Shown here in pieces: positions 6,492-13,696 of a stretch of DNA of 20,511 nucleotides (positions are counted from its first letter, which is position 1; each line of letters opens with the position of its first letter). The notes below the pieces were generated by a model. That model had not been told where the DNA came from, ran no database searches, and saw nothing but the letters and a program-made list of their open reading frames with translations. This DNA is from Alphaproteobacteria bacterium. Its GTDB lineage: Bacteria; Pseudomonadota; Alphaproteobacteria; Rhodobacterales; Rhodobacteraceae. The stretch lies in assembly GCA_003696705.1 (NCBI GenBank), contig RFGD01000393.1, positions 1-20,511 on the forward strand, read 5' to 3'. A program made the translations under genes and the position numbers.

Positions 6492-8966
6492 TCAGTCAAG
6501 CGTGCGCTCGACCTCTTCGCGCTCGAAGATCTCGATGACGTCGCCTTCGCGAATGTCGTCGTAGTTCTCGAACGCCATGCCGCATTCCTGGCCGGACTGC
6601 ACCTCGCGGACCTCGTCCTTGAAGCGCTTCAGCGTTTTCAGCGTGCCCTCGTGAATGACGACGTTGTCGCGCAGAAGCCGCACGCCCGCCGAGCGGCGCG
6701 CCACGCCTTCGGTCACGATGCAGCCGGCGACCTTGCCGACACCCGAGACCTTGAAGACCTGCTTGACCTGGGCGTAGCCGATGAACTTCTCGCGCACTTC
6801 GGCCGACAGAAGACCCGACGCCGCCTTCTTGATGTCATCTACGAGGTCGTAGATCACCGAGTAATAGCGGATCTCGACGCCCTTCTGTTGCGCAGCCTTT
6901 CGGGCCGAAGCGTTGGCGCGGACGTTGAAGCCGATGATGGGCGCCCCGGAAGCCTCGGCAAGGCCGACATCCGTTTCCGTGATGGCACCGACGCCCGAGT
7001 GCAGGACGCGCACGCGCACTTCTTCGTTTCCGATCTTCTCGAGCGCCTGGACGATCGCCTCGGCCGAGCCCTGGACGTCCGCCTTGACGACAACGGGCAG
7101 CTCCTTGACGTTCTCGTCGGCCTTGGCCTTGGCCATGAGCTGTTCGAGCGTCGTTGCAGCGCCCGCGGCGGCCCGTGCTTCCTTCGCCTTTTCCTGGCGG
7201 TATTCGGCAATTTCGCGGGCCTGGGCCTCGGTCTCGACGACGTTCAGGATGTCGCCGGCCTCGGGCGTCGCGCTGAGGCCGAGAACCTCGACCGGCACCG
7301 AGGGCCCGGCCTCCTTCACGCGTTCGCCACGGTCGTTGATGAGCGCGCGGACCTTGCCCCAGACCTCGCCGACGACGAAGACGTCGCCCTGGTGCAGGGT
7401 GCCCTTCTGGACAAGCACCGTCGCAACGGGACCGCGGCCGACGTCGAGCTTCGCCTCGATCACGGCGCCCTGGGCCGGCCGGTTCGGATTGGCCTTGAGG
7501 TCCAGAAGCTCTGCCTGAAGGGCGATGGCCTCTAGAAGTTCGTCGATCCCCTGGCCCGTCTTGGCCGAAACCTCGACGTCGAGCACATCGCCGGACAGTT
7601 TCTCGACGACGACCTCGTGCTGGAGAAGTTCGGTCCGCACCCTGTCGGGGTCCGCGCCGGGCTTGTCGATCTTGTTGATGGCGACGATCATCGGCACCCC
7701 GGCCGCCTTGGCGTGGTTGATCGCCTCGACCGTCTGCGGCATCACGCTGTCGTCGGCAGCGACGACCAGGACGACGATGTCCGTCACCTGGGCACCGCGC
7801 GCGCGCATCGAGGTGAAGGCCGCGTGACCGGGCGTGTCAAGGAAGGTCAGCGTCTTGCCGTCATCCGTCGTCACCTGATAGGCGCCGATATGCTGGGTGA
7901 TCCCGCCGGCTTCCGTCTCGGTGACCTTGCTCTTGCGGATGGCGTCAAGAAGCGACGTCTTGCCGTGGTCGACATGGCCCATGACCGTGACCACCGGCGG
8001 ACGCGGCTTCAGATCCTCGGGCTTGTCCTCGTAGGTGTCGATGACCTGTTCGACGTCCGCCTCGGAAACGCGCACGGGCTTGTGGCCGAATTCCTCGACA
8101 ATCAGCTCGGCCGTCTCGGCGTCGATCGTCTGGTTCTGCGTGACCATCATGCCCATCTGCATGAGCGCCTTGACCACGTCGGCCGAACGCTCGGCCATCC
8201 GGTTGGCAAGTTCCTGCACGACGATGGTGTCGGGGATCTGCACCTCGCGCACGACCTTTTCGCGCTGCTGATGACCACCGGCCATCTTGCGGCGTTCGCG
8301 CTCCTGCTTGCGGCGCATCGCGGCCAGCGAGCGCTGGCGCCCGCCGTCGTCGCTGAGCGCCTGATTGAGGGTCAGCTTGCCCGAGCGCCGGCGATCGCCG
8401 GTCTTGCCGCGGGTTTCCCGCTCGCGTCGGGGTTCTTCCTTCTTGCGGGCAGGCGCGCGCTCGGGCTGAGGCGCGGGCTTCGCCGGGGCGGCCTCGACCG
8501 GAGCGGTCGGGGCCCGGCGCGCCTCTTCGGCCTCGCGCGCCTTGCGGGCGTCTTCTTCGGCCCGCCGGCGCGCGGCTTCGGCGCGCTCGCGCTCTTCACG
8601 CTCGCGTGCTTCGGCTTCGGCCCGGCGTCGGGCGCGCTCTTCGGCCCGGCGCTTCTCTTCTTCCTGCCGGCGCAGCTGTTCCTCGGCCTCGGCCGCCTTG
8701 GCGGCGGCGAGCGCCTTCATGCGCCGCTGCAGTTCGGCGTCCGAGATCCCCTGCGGGGTCTTGTCCGATTTCGCAGGCCGGGCCTGCGGCTTCGGCGTCG
8801 TCGAGGTCTTGGCCGCGGCCGCGCCCGCTTTCGGGACGACCACGCGCTTGCGCTTCGTCTCGACGACGACGTTCTTCGTCCTTCCGTGGCTGAAGCTCTG
8901 CTTCACCTGACCACTGCGGGGCCCGCCACGAAGGCCGAGTGTCTTTTTCCCGTCGTTGTCGCTCAT
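6492..8966 (-). CDS. infB: Translation initiation factor IF-2
   Basis: IF-2 is the GTPase that brings fMet-tRNA to the 30S subunit and promotes 50S joining. The 824-residue protein has a variable, highly charged N-terminal region (about residues 1-240) rich in alanine, glutamate and arginine, including a likely long helix around 85-150. The IF2-N domain with IPDTIVVQELANRMAERS follows, then the G domain with GHVDHGKT at 330-337, DTPGH, and NKID, and then domains II-IV ending in EREEVERTLD. The ATG at 8966 overlaps the ylxR stop as ATGA, so translation is coupled. It is the last gene of the operon and is followed by the terminator at 6446-6482. Confidence 0.98.
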   Translation of the reverse strand: MSDNDGKKTLGLRGGPRSGQVKQSFSHGRTKNVVVETKRKRVVVPKAGAAAAKTSTTPKPQARPAKSDKTPQGISDAELQRRMKALAAAKAAEAEEQLRRQEEEKRRAEERARRRAEAEAREREERERAEAARRRAEEDARKAREAEEARRAPTAPVEAAPAKPAPQPERAPARKKEEPRRERETRGKTGDRRRSGKLTLNQALSDDGGRQRSLAAMRRKQERERRKMAGGHQQREKVVREVQIPDTIVVQELANRMAERSADVVKALMQMGMMVTQNQTIDAETAELIVEEFGHKPVRVSEADVEQVIDTYEDKPEDLKPRPPVVTVMGHVDHGKTSLLDAIRKSKVTETEAGGITQHIGAYQVTTDDGKTLTFLDTPGHAAFTSMRARGAQVTDIVVLVVAADDSVMPQTVEAINHAKAAGVPMIVAINKIDKPGADPDRVRTELLQHEVVVEKLSGDVLDVEVSAKTGQGIDELLEAIALQAELLDLKANPNRPAQGAVIEAKLDVGRGPVATVLVQKGTLHQGDVFVVGEVWGKVRALINDRGERVKEAGPSVPVEVLGLSATPEAGDILNVVETEAQAREIAEYRQEKAKEARAAAGAATTLEQLMAKAKADENVKELPVVVKADVQGSAEAIVQALEKIGNEEVRVRVLHSGVGAITETDVGLAEASGAPIIGFNVRANASARKAAQQKGVEIRYYSVIYDLVDDIKKAASGLLSAEVREKFIGYAQVKQVFKVSGVGKVAGCIVTEGVARRSAGVRLLRDNVVIHEGTLKTLKRFKDEVREVQSGQECGMAFENYDDIREGDVIEIFEREEVERTLD

Positions 8967-9598
8967 ACGTCTTCCGTTCCCTTTCCGGCGGCTTTGCCGC
9001 CGTCAGTCTCGCGCACGCCTGAAAGCCGCGCGGCCTCCTCGACGAAACCAGTCGTCAGGCCACCAGCACGCAGCGCCGCATGTATCACATGTTCCCGCCC
9101 GAAAGCCAAACCGATTTCTGCAGCCGACAGCGTGTCCACAAGGCTTTCGGCGCCTTTCGGGGGGCGCAACTTGCGCCTTTGCCGGTCCGACCCGTCGCGG
9201 GCCTGGACCAGGATTTCCGCCTCGCCCGTTTCGAGCCAGGCCTTTGTCTTCTCGAACCCGGCCACCGCCAGGTCCGCCTTTCGCGCCATCGACAGAAGCG
9301 CAAGGGTGCGCTTCGCCAGAAGCCGCTCGACCAGATCGACGAGGTCCGCGGGGACCGTCACCGGGCGGCGCGCGGCCCGCGCGAACAGGTTCTTTCGCAC
9401 CGCCGTCTCGAGCGCCTTTCGATCGGCCGAGACCCAGATGCCGCGGCCGGGAAGCCGGCCGAGGACATCGGGCACGATCGCGCCATCGGGGCCGACCACG
9501 AAACGGATCAGACCAGCCTTCGGCTGGCTCTGACCCGTCGCGATACAGCGCCGCTCGGGCGTCTCGGCCCGGATCCTGGCTCGTGCTCCGCGTCCCAC
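8963..9598 (-). CDS. ylxR: YlxR (DUF448) RNA-binding protein fused to an L7Ae-like domain
   Basis: The predicted protein is 211 residues, in the classic nusA-infB gap. The YlxR domain (about 13-90) shows PERRCIATGQ, the LPGRGIWVS motif and FARAARR. A second domain (about 95-165, starting RTLALLSMARKADLAVAGFEK) resembles the ribosomal L7Ae/L30e RNA-binding fold; the tail is variable. The fusion is usual in alphaproteobacteria. In Gram-positives YlxR (RnpM) binds the RNase P RNA; the role here is likely RNA binding but unproven. I chose GTG 9598, which puts the family motif about 13 residues in. The GAGGAGG overlapping the nusA stop is about 14 bases away, rather far, so another start is possible. 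The stop overlaps the infB start. Confidence 0.87.
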   Translation of the reverse strand: MGRGARARIRAETPERRCIATGQSQPKAGLIRFVVGPDGAIVPDVLGRLPGRGIWVSADRKALETAVRKNLFARAARRPVTVPADLVDLVERLLAKRTLALLSMARKADLAVAGFEKTKAWLETGEAEILVQARDGSDRQRRKLRPPKGAESLVDTLSAAEIGLAFGREHVIHAALRAGGLTTGFVEEAARLSGVRETDGGKAAGKGTEDV

Positions 9599-9617
9599 GG
9601 CTTCGATCGGCGCCTCC

Positions 9618-11315
9618 TCAGCTCTCGTCGCTCTTGCCCGCGGGCGTGGCGAACAGCGCTTCGGCCTCGGAAGCCGCAGGCGCGGCCGCTGCCACCGCCG
9701 CTTCGGCGTCTTCGTCGCCCTCGACGGCCTCTTCCTCGGCCGGGGCCAGCTGCGCATCGACGTCTTCCTGGGTCACCCAGCCAAGGGCAAGCCGCGCGTT
9801 CATCACCAGCGACTGCGCTTCCTCGAGCGAGACGTCGAACTTCTCGAGAAGCCCTTCGTCCTTGATGCGCTGACCATCAACCGTGGTCCAGCCGCCGGCA
9901 AGCTCCCAGTCCGCGCAGGTCGCGAAGTCCTCGAGACTCTTGATGCCGTTCCGGGCCAGTTCCTCGATCATCTGGGGCGTCAGCCCCTCGAATTCAACGA
10001 GGCTGTCCTCGGCACCAAGTTCGCGCGCATGCTCGATCGCCTTGCGGTTCTGCTCTTCGAGATACTCGCGCGCGCGGGTCTGCAGCTCGGTCGCCGTTTC
10101 CTCGTCGACACCGTCGATGACCAGAAGTTCGTCCATGTCGACATAGGCCACTTCCTCGAGCGAGGTGAAGCCTTCGGCGACGAGAAGCTGGGCGAAGAAC
10201 TCGTCCAGGTCCAGCGTGTCCATGAACAGCTGGGTCCGCTCGGCGAATTCGGCCTGACGGCGCTGGCTCTCGGCCTCTTCGGTCAGAATGTCGATGTCGA
10301 GCCCCGTGAGCTGGCTGGCAAGACGGACGTTCTGACCCCGACGGCCGATGGCGAGGCTGAGCTGGTCGTCGGGGACGACGACCTCGATCTTGCCGGCCTC
10401 CTCGTCGATGACGACCTTCGTCACCTCGGCCGGCTGCAGCGCGTTCACAAGGAACGTCGCCTGATCCTCGTTCCACGGGATGATGTCGATCTTCTCGCCC
10501 TGCAGCTCGTTCACGACCGCCTGGACGCGGCTGCCGCGCATGCCGACGCAGGCACCGACCGGGTCGATGCCGCTGTCATAGGACACGACGGCAATCTTCG
10601 CCCGGCTGCCCGGGTCGCGCGCCACGGCCTTGATCTCGATGATGCCGTCATAGATTTCCGGCACTTCCATCTTGAACAGCTCGGCCATGAACTCGGGCGC
10701 CGTGCGGCTCAGGAAGATCTGCGGGCCGCGCGCCTCGCGGCGGACATCCTTGACATAGGCCCGGATCCGGTCGCCCGTGCGATAGGATTCGCGGCCGATC
10801 TTGTCGTTGCGGCGCAGCACGGCTTCGCCCCGGCCCACGTCGACGATGACGTTGCCGTATTCCTCGCGCTTGACCACGCCGTTGATGATGGTGCCGACGC
10901 GGTCCTTGAACTCCTCGTACTGGCGCTCGCGTTCGGCCTCGCGCACCTTCTGGAGGATCACCTGCTTGGCCGACTGGGCCGCGATCCGGCCGAGCTCGAC
11001 CGGCGGCACCTCGTCCGAGATCTCATCTCCGATCTGGGCCTCGGGGTTGATGGCCCGGGCTTCGTCCAGCGTCATCTCGGCATGCGGGTTCTCGACCTCC
11101 TCGACGACCGTGCGCACGCGCCGGAAGGTGGCGCGACCGGTCTTGCGGTCGATCGACACGCGAATGTCCAGATCCGCGCCGTAGCGCGACTTCGCGGCCT
11201 TGGCGAGGCTTTCTTCCATCGCTTCGATGACGACGCCCGGGTCGATCATCTTCTCGCGCGCGACGGCCTCGGCCGTCTGCAAGAGTTCCAGCTGGTTTGC
11301 TGACGTGATTGCCAT
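9618..11315 (-). CDS. nusA: Transcription termination/antitermination factor NusA
   Basis: NusA binds RNA polymerase and nascent RNA and modulates pausing, termination and antitermination. The 565-residue protein has the N-terminal polymerase-binding domain (about 1-125), an S1 domain (about 133-200, starting GTIINGVVKREEYGNVIVDVG), two KH domains (about 230-345, with GACVGMRGSRVQAVVNEL and LAIGRRGQNVRLASQL), C-terminal helix-hairpin-helix-like acidic repeats (about 350-510), and an alanine/glutamate-rich tail. The start is ATG 11315, with GGAGGAG seven bases upstream; the GTG at 11321 is worse placed. It begins two bases after the rimP stop, and the ribosome site is made of the last glutamate codons of rimP. 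Confidence 0.97.
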   Translation of the reverse strand: MAITSANQLELLQTAEAVAREKMIDPGVVIEAMEESLAKAAKSRYGADLDIRVSIDRKTGRATFRRVRTVVEEVENPHAEMTLDEARAINPEAQIGDEISDEVPPVELGRIAAQSAKQVILQKVREAERERQYEEFKDRVGTIINGVVKREEYGNVIVDVGRGEAVLRRNDKIGRESYRTGDRIRAYVKDVRREARGPQIFLSRTAPEFMAELFKMEVPEIYDGIIEIKAVARDPGSRAKIAVVSYDSGIDPVGACVGMRGSRVQAVVNELQGEKIDIIPWNEDQATFLVNALQPAEVTKVVIDEEAGKIEVVVPDDQLSLAIGRRGQNVRLASQLTGLDIDILTEEAESQRRQAEFAERTQLFMDTLDLDEFFAQLLVAEGFTSLEEVAYVDMDELLVIDGVDEETATELQTRAREYLEEQNRKAIEHARELGAEDSLVEFEGLTPQMIEELARNGIKSLEDFATCADWELAGGWTTVDGQRIKDEGLLEKFDVSLEEAQSLVMNARLALGWVTQEDVDAQLAPAEEEAVEGDEDAEAAVAAAAPAASEAEALFATPAGKSDES

Positions 11316-11317
11316 GT

Positions 11318-11893
11318 TCACTCCTCCTCGGACGGCGCTTCGTCCGTCTCGATCTCGTCAAATTTCGTTTCGTCCACGGTGCCAGAGGCCTTGCGCTCGT
11401 GAAGGACCTCGGCGATCAGTTCGTCGGTCAGCACGAGCTTGGCATCGGCAAGCCAGTCGAACTTCAGCCCGATGACGCCCTCATCGATTTCGATCAGGAC
11501 CTCGTCGCCCTCGGTCCCGGCGAGGCGCCCCTTGAAGCGCTTGCGCCCGTCGATGAGCTCTGCCGTCTCGAGTTTCGCGACATGACCCGCCCAGGTTTCG
11601 AAGTCCTTCAGTCGCGTCAACGGACGGTCGATCCCGGGGCTCGAAACCTCGAGCGTGTAGGCATCCGCAATCGGGTCCTCGACATCGAGGACCGCCGACA
11701 CCGCAGTCGAGATTTCCGCGCAGTCATCGACCTCGATCCCGCCATCGGGGCGGTCGGCCATGATCTGCAGCGTCTTTGTCTTGCCGCCCATGAAGCGCAG
11801 TCGCACAAGTTCGAAGCCCATGTCCTCGATGACCGGGCGCACGATCTCGGCAAGGCGGCGATCGAAGGCGGCTTTCGCGATAAGGTCTGTCAT
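11318..11893 (-). CDS. rimP: Ribosome maturation factor RimP
   Basis: RimP is required for maturation of the 30S subunit. From ATG 11893 it has 191 residues: an N-terminal alpha/beta domain with VRPVIEDMGFELVRLRF and the conserved VDDCAEISTAVSAVLD, the YTLEVSSPGIDRPL motif, an SH3-like C-terminal domain (about 100-165), and a long acidic tail ending in three glutamates. The start at 11893 fits the family; a GTG at 11905 is in frame and possible, and the ribosome site (AGAGAG directly before the ATG) is poor. It is the first gene of the rimP-nusA-ylxR-infB operon and is preceded by a leader with a terminator-like hairpin, so its expression may be controlled by attenuation. Confidence 0.95.
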   Translation of the reverse strand: MTDLIAKAAFDRRLAEIVRPVIEDMGFELVRLRFMGGKTKTLQIMADRPDGGIEVDDCAEISTAVSAVLDVEDPIADAYTLEVSSPGIDRPLTRLKDFETWAGHVAKLETAELIDGRKRFKGRLAGTEGDEVLIEIDEGVIGLKFDWLADAKLVLTDELIAEVLHERKASGTVDETKFDEIETDEAPSEEE

Positions 11894-11977
11894 TCTCTCT
11901 GGCACAAAAAAACGGGCCAGCGGCCCGTTGTCGTTTCCGGTGGAGCGTCGGGTGTGGAGGCCGACGCGCCGCTTGTT
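11894..11977 (-). promoter_or_regulatory. 5' leader of the rimP-nusA operon, candidate attenuator
   Basis: If transcription starts near 11977 (from the promoter at 11984-12012), the leader is about 84 bases. It can form a first hairpin (GCGTCGG/CCGACGC arms at 11961-11967 and 11945-11951, loop containing CCUCC) and then the terminator hairpin at 11906-11929. The segment AGCGGC at 11973-11968 is complementary to GCCGCU at 11924-11919, inside the terminator, so a mutually exclusive pairing exists. The mechanism and any NusA feedback are inferred. Confidence 0.45.
11906..11929 (-). terminator. Intrinsic terminator just upstream of rimP
   Basis: A perfect 8-base-pair inverted repeat (AACGGGCC/GGCCCGTT at 11929-11922 and 11918-11911, loop of three) ends in a run of seven U on the minus strand (11912-11906). 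It lies 12 bases before the rimP ATG. Because a candidate promoter sits upstream, it is probably a leader terminator (attenuator). It could also be a second terminator for the upstream ABC operon. Confidence 0.75.
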
Positions 11978-11983
11978 GATGCC

Positions 11984-12012
11984 GATATAGGGCGAGGCAT
12001 CGCCAGATGCAA
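11984..12012 (-). promoter_or_regulatory. Candidate sigma-70 promoter of the rimP-nusA-ylxR-infB operon
   Basis: On the minus strand TTGCAT (12012-12007) is followed after 17 bases by TATATC (11989-11984), a fair match to the TTGACA/TATAAT consensus in GC-rich surroundings. It lies between the hairpin ending the ABC operon and the rimP leader, where a promoter is expected. Confidence 0.5.
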
Positions 12013-12043
12013 GTGTCTTGGCGACGGCGACCGAAAACGTGAA

Positions 12044-12064
12044 GGGCGCGCCGCCGGCGCGCCC
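12044..12064 (-). terminator. Probable terminator of the peptide ABC operon
   Basis: A perfect 9-base-pair GC-rich inverted repeat (GGGCGCGCC at 12044-12052, GGCGCGCCC at 12056-12064, three-base loop) lies 32 bases beyond the stop of the substrate-binding protein. On the minus strand it is followed by TTCACGTTTTC, a modest U-tract. The stem is very stable; the weak tail lowers confidence in Rho independence. Confidence 0.55.
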
Positions 12065-12096
12065 CTCGGGTTCATGCGGTCATGCGGCTGGCGTGG

Positions 12097-13641
12097 TCAG
12101 GCCATCCACCACCGCTCGGCCATGCGGGCGTTGTCCATCTGCCAGAGGTTGCCGATCTTCTCCGGCGTGCCGATCTTGACCGACTTCGCCTGCACGTAGT
12201 TGGCATACATCGGAATGATCGTTCCGCCTTCGGCCGAGATGATCCGCTGCATCTCGACATAGATCTCGCGGCGCCGGTTCTGGTCAAGCTCGACCCGCCC
12301 CATCTTCAGAAGCTCCTGGAAGCGGTCATTGTGCCAATGCGTGTCGTTCCACGGCACGCCGTCCTCGTAGGCGGTCGAGAACATCCAGTCCTCGGTCGCC
12401 CGGCCCGACCAGTAGCACGCGCACCACGGCTTCTTGAGCCAGACGTTGGACCAGTAGCCGTCCGCGGGCTCCTGGACGACGTTGATGTCGATGCCGCAGG
12501 CCTTGGCCGACGACTGGTAGAGAAGCGCCGCGTCGACGGCCCCGGTGAAGGCCGCGTCCGAGGCCGAGAGGTCGACCGAAAGCGACGAAAGGCCCGCCTG
12601 CTTCAGATAGTATTTCGACTTGTCGGGATCGTACTCGATCGGCGGCAGATCCTCGTCGAAGAACTGGTTCGCCGGGCCGATCGGGTTGTCGTAGCTGACG
12701 CGGCCATGGCCCAGAAGGACCTTGTCCACCATTTCCTGCCGGTTCACGGCGTGCTTCAGCGCCTTGCGCACGTTCACGTCGTTGAACGGTTCCACGTTGG
12801 TCAGCATCGGGAAGGTGTAGTGCTGGTTGCCCGTCACCTCCTGGATCTCGACCATCGGGTTGGCCTTCAGAAGCGCCTCGGTCTTGAAGTCGATCCGGTT
12901 GATGGCGTGGACCTGCCCCGTCAGAAGCGCGTTCGTGCGGGCGGTCGCGTCGTTGATGGCGATGTATTCGATCTCGTCGAAGAAGCCGGCCTGGTCGCCC
13001 TTGTAATGGTCATCCACGCGCTTGCCGACGAAGCGCACGCCGGGATCGAAGCTGACGACGCGGTAAAGACCCGTGCCGATGCCCTTGGCGATCGCCTCTT
13101 CGATCTGGCCGGCGGGATAGATGAGGATGTGATAGTCCGACATCAGGTAGGGGAAATCGGCGTTCCCGCCCTTCAGCGTGAACTGCACCTGATGGTCGGT
13201 GACCTTCTTCATCTCCTCGATGTTCGACACGATCGGCTTGGCCGCCGACTTCGCGCCCTCAGCCACGTGCATCTTGAGCGATTCGATGACGTCGTCGGCG
13301 CCGAAGTCCTTGCCGTTGTGGAACTTGACGCCCTTGCGCAGGTTGAACGTCCAGACCCGCGCGTCGGCCGACGCTTCCCAGCTTTCGGCGAGCTCGCCCT
13401 TGAGCGAGCCGTCGGCGGCGACCTCGGTCAGGCTGTCGAACACCGCGCCCTGCGCCGAGGCGATCATGAACAGGTCCGAGTGCGTCCGGCCGTCCCAGCT
13501 GTCGGACGTGTTGGCGCCCGAAAGCCCGGCGACAAAGCGGCCGCCGCGCTTCGGGGCGGCAAGGGCAGGCATGCCGGTGGCCGCCAGAAGGCCCAGTGCC
13601 GCGCTTGTCTGCATCAGACCGCGTCTTGTGAAATTCGTCAT
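12097..13641 (-). CDS. Peptide-type ABC transporter substrate-binding protein (SBP family 5)
   Basis: This is the periplasmic receptor of the importer encoded upstream, 514 residues, usual for the DppA/OppA-like family 5. The N-terminus is a Tat-type signal (twin arginine at 6-7 in TRRGLM, hydrophobic core, cleavage near ALAA at residue 29). The mature part contains LAESWEASADARVWTFNLRK and FHNGKDFGADDV, the family signature region, and later VRKALKHAVNRQEMV. ATG 13641 is chosen over an upstream in-frame start because GGGAG lies six bases before it and the signal peptide begins there. It is the last gene of the operon, 55 bases after the ATPase. The family is clear; the ligand (peptide, opine or other) cannot be read from sequence alone. 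Confidence 0.92.
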   Translation of the reverse strand: MTNFTRRGLMQTSAALGLLAATGMPALAAPKRGGRFVAGLSGANTSDSWDGRTHSDLFMIASAQGAVFDSLTEVAADGSLKGELAESWEASADARVWTFNLRKGVKFHNGKDFGADDVIESLKMHVAEGAKSAAKPIVSNIEEMKKVTDHQVQFTLKGGNADFPYLMSDYHILIYPAGQIEEAIAKGIGTGLYRVVSFDPGVRFVGKRVDDHYKGDQAGFFDEIEYIAINDATARTNALLTGQVHAINRIDFKTEALLKANPMVEIQEVTGNQHYTFPMLTNVEPFNDVNVRKALKHAVNRQEMVDKVLLGHGRVSYDNPIGPANQFFDEDLPPIEYDPDKSKYYLKQAGLSSLSVDLSASDAAFTGAVDAALLYQSSAKACGIDINVVQEPADGYWSNVWLKKPWCACYWSGRATEDWMFSTAYEDGVPWNDTHWHNDRFQELLKMGRVELDQNRRREIYVEMQRIISAEGGTIIPMYANYVQAKSVKIGTPEKIGNLWQMDNARMAERWWMA

Positions 13642-13696
13642 CTTCTTCTCCCTGATTGAGGCTTGTTGTTCCGGCCGCGGAGCGCGACCGATTCGG

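Noticed and set aside
6402..9533. Several plus-strand open frames (377 and 638 codons) opposite infB
   Set aside because: They mirror infB codons and show no recognisable domain or ribosome site.
11890..12075. Small minus-strand frame of 61 codons spanning the rimP leader and ending in the rimP ATG
   Set aside because: It would start upstream of the candidate promoter and its codons run through two hairpins; composition looks non-coding. A leader peptide cannot be fully excluded.
12072..12087. Tandem 8-base repeat TCATGCGG twice near the end of the ABC operon
   Set aside because: Too short and only two copies; probably chance.
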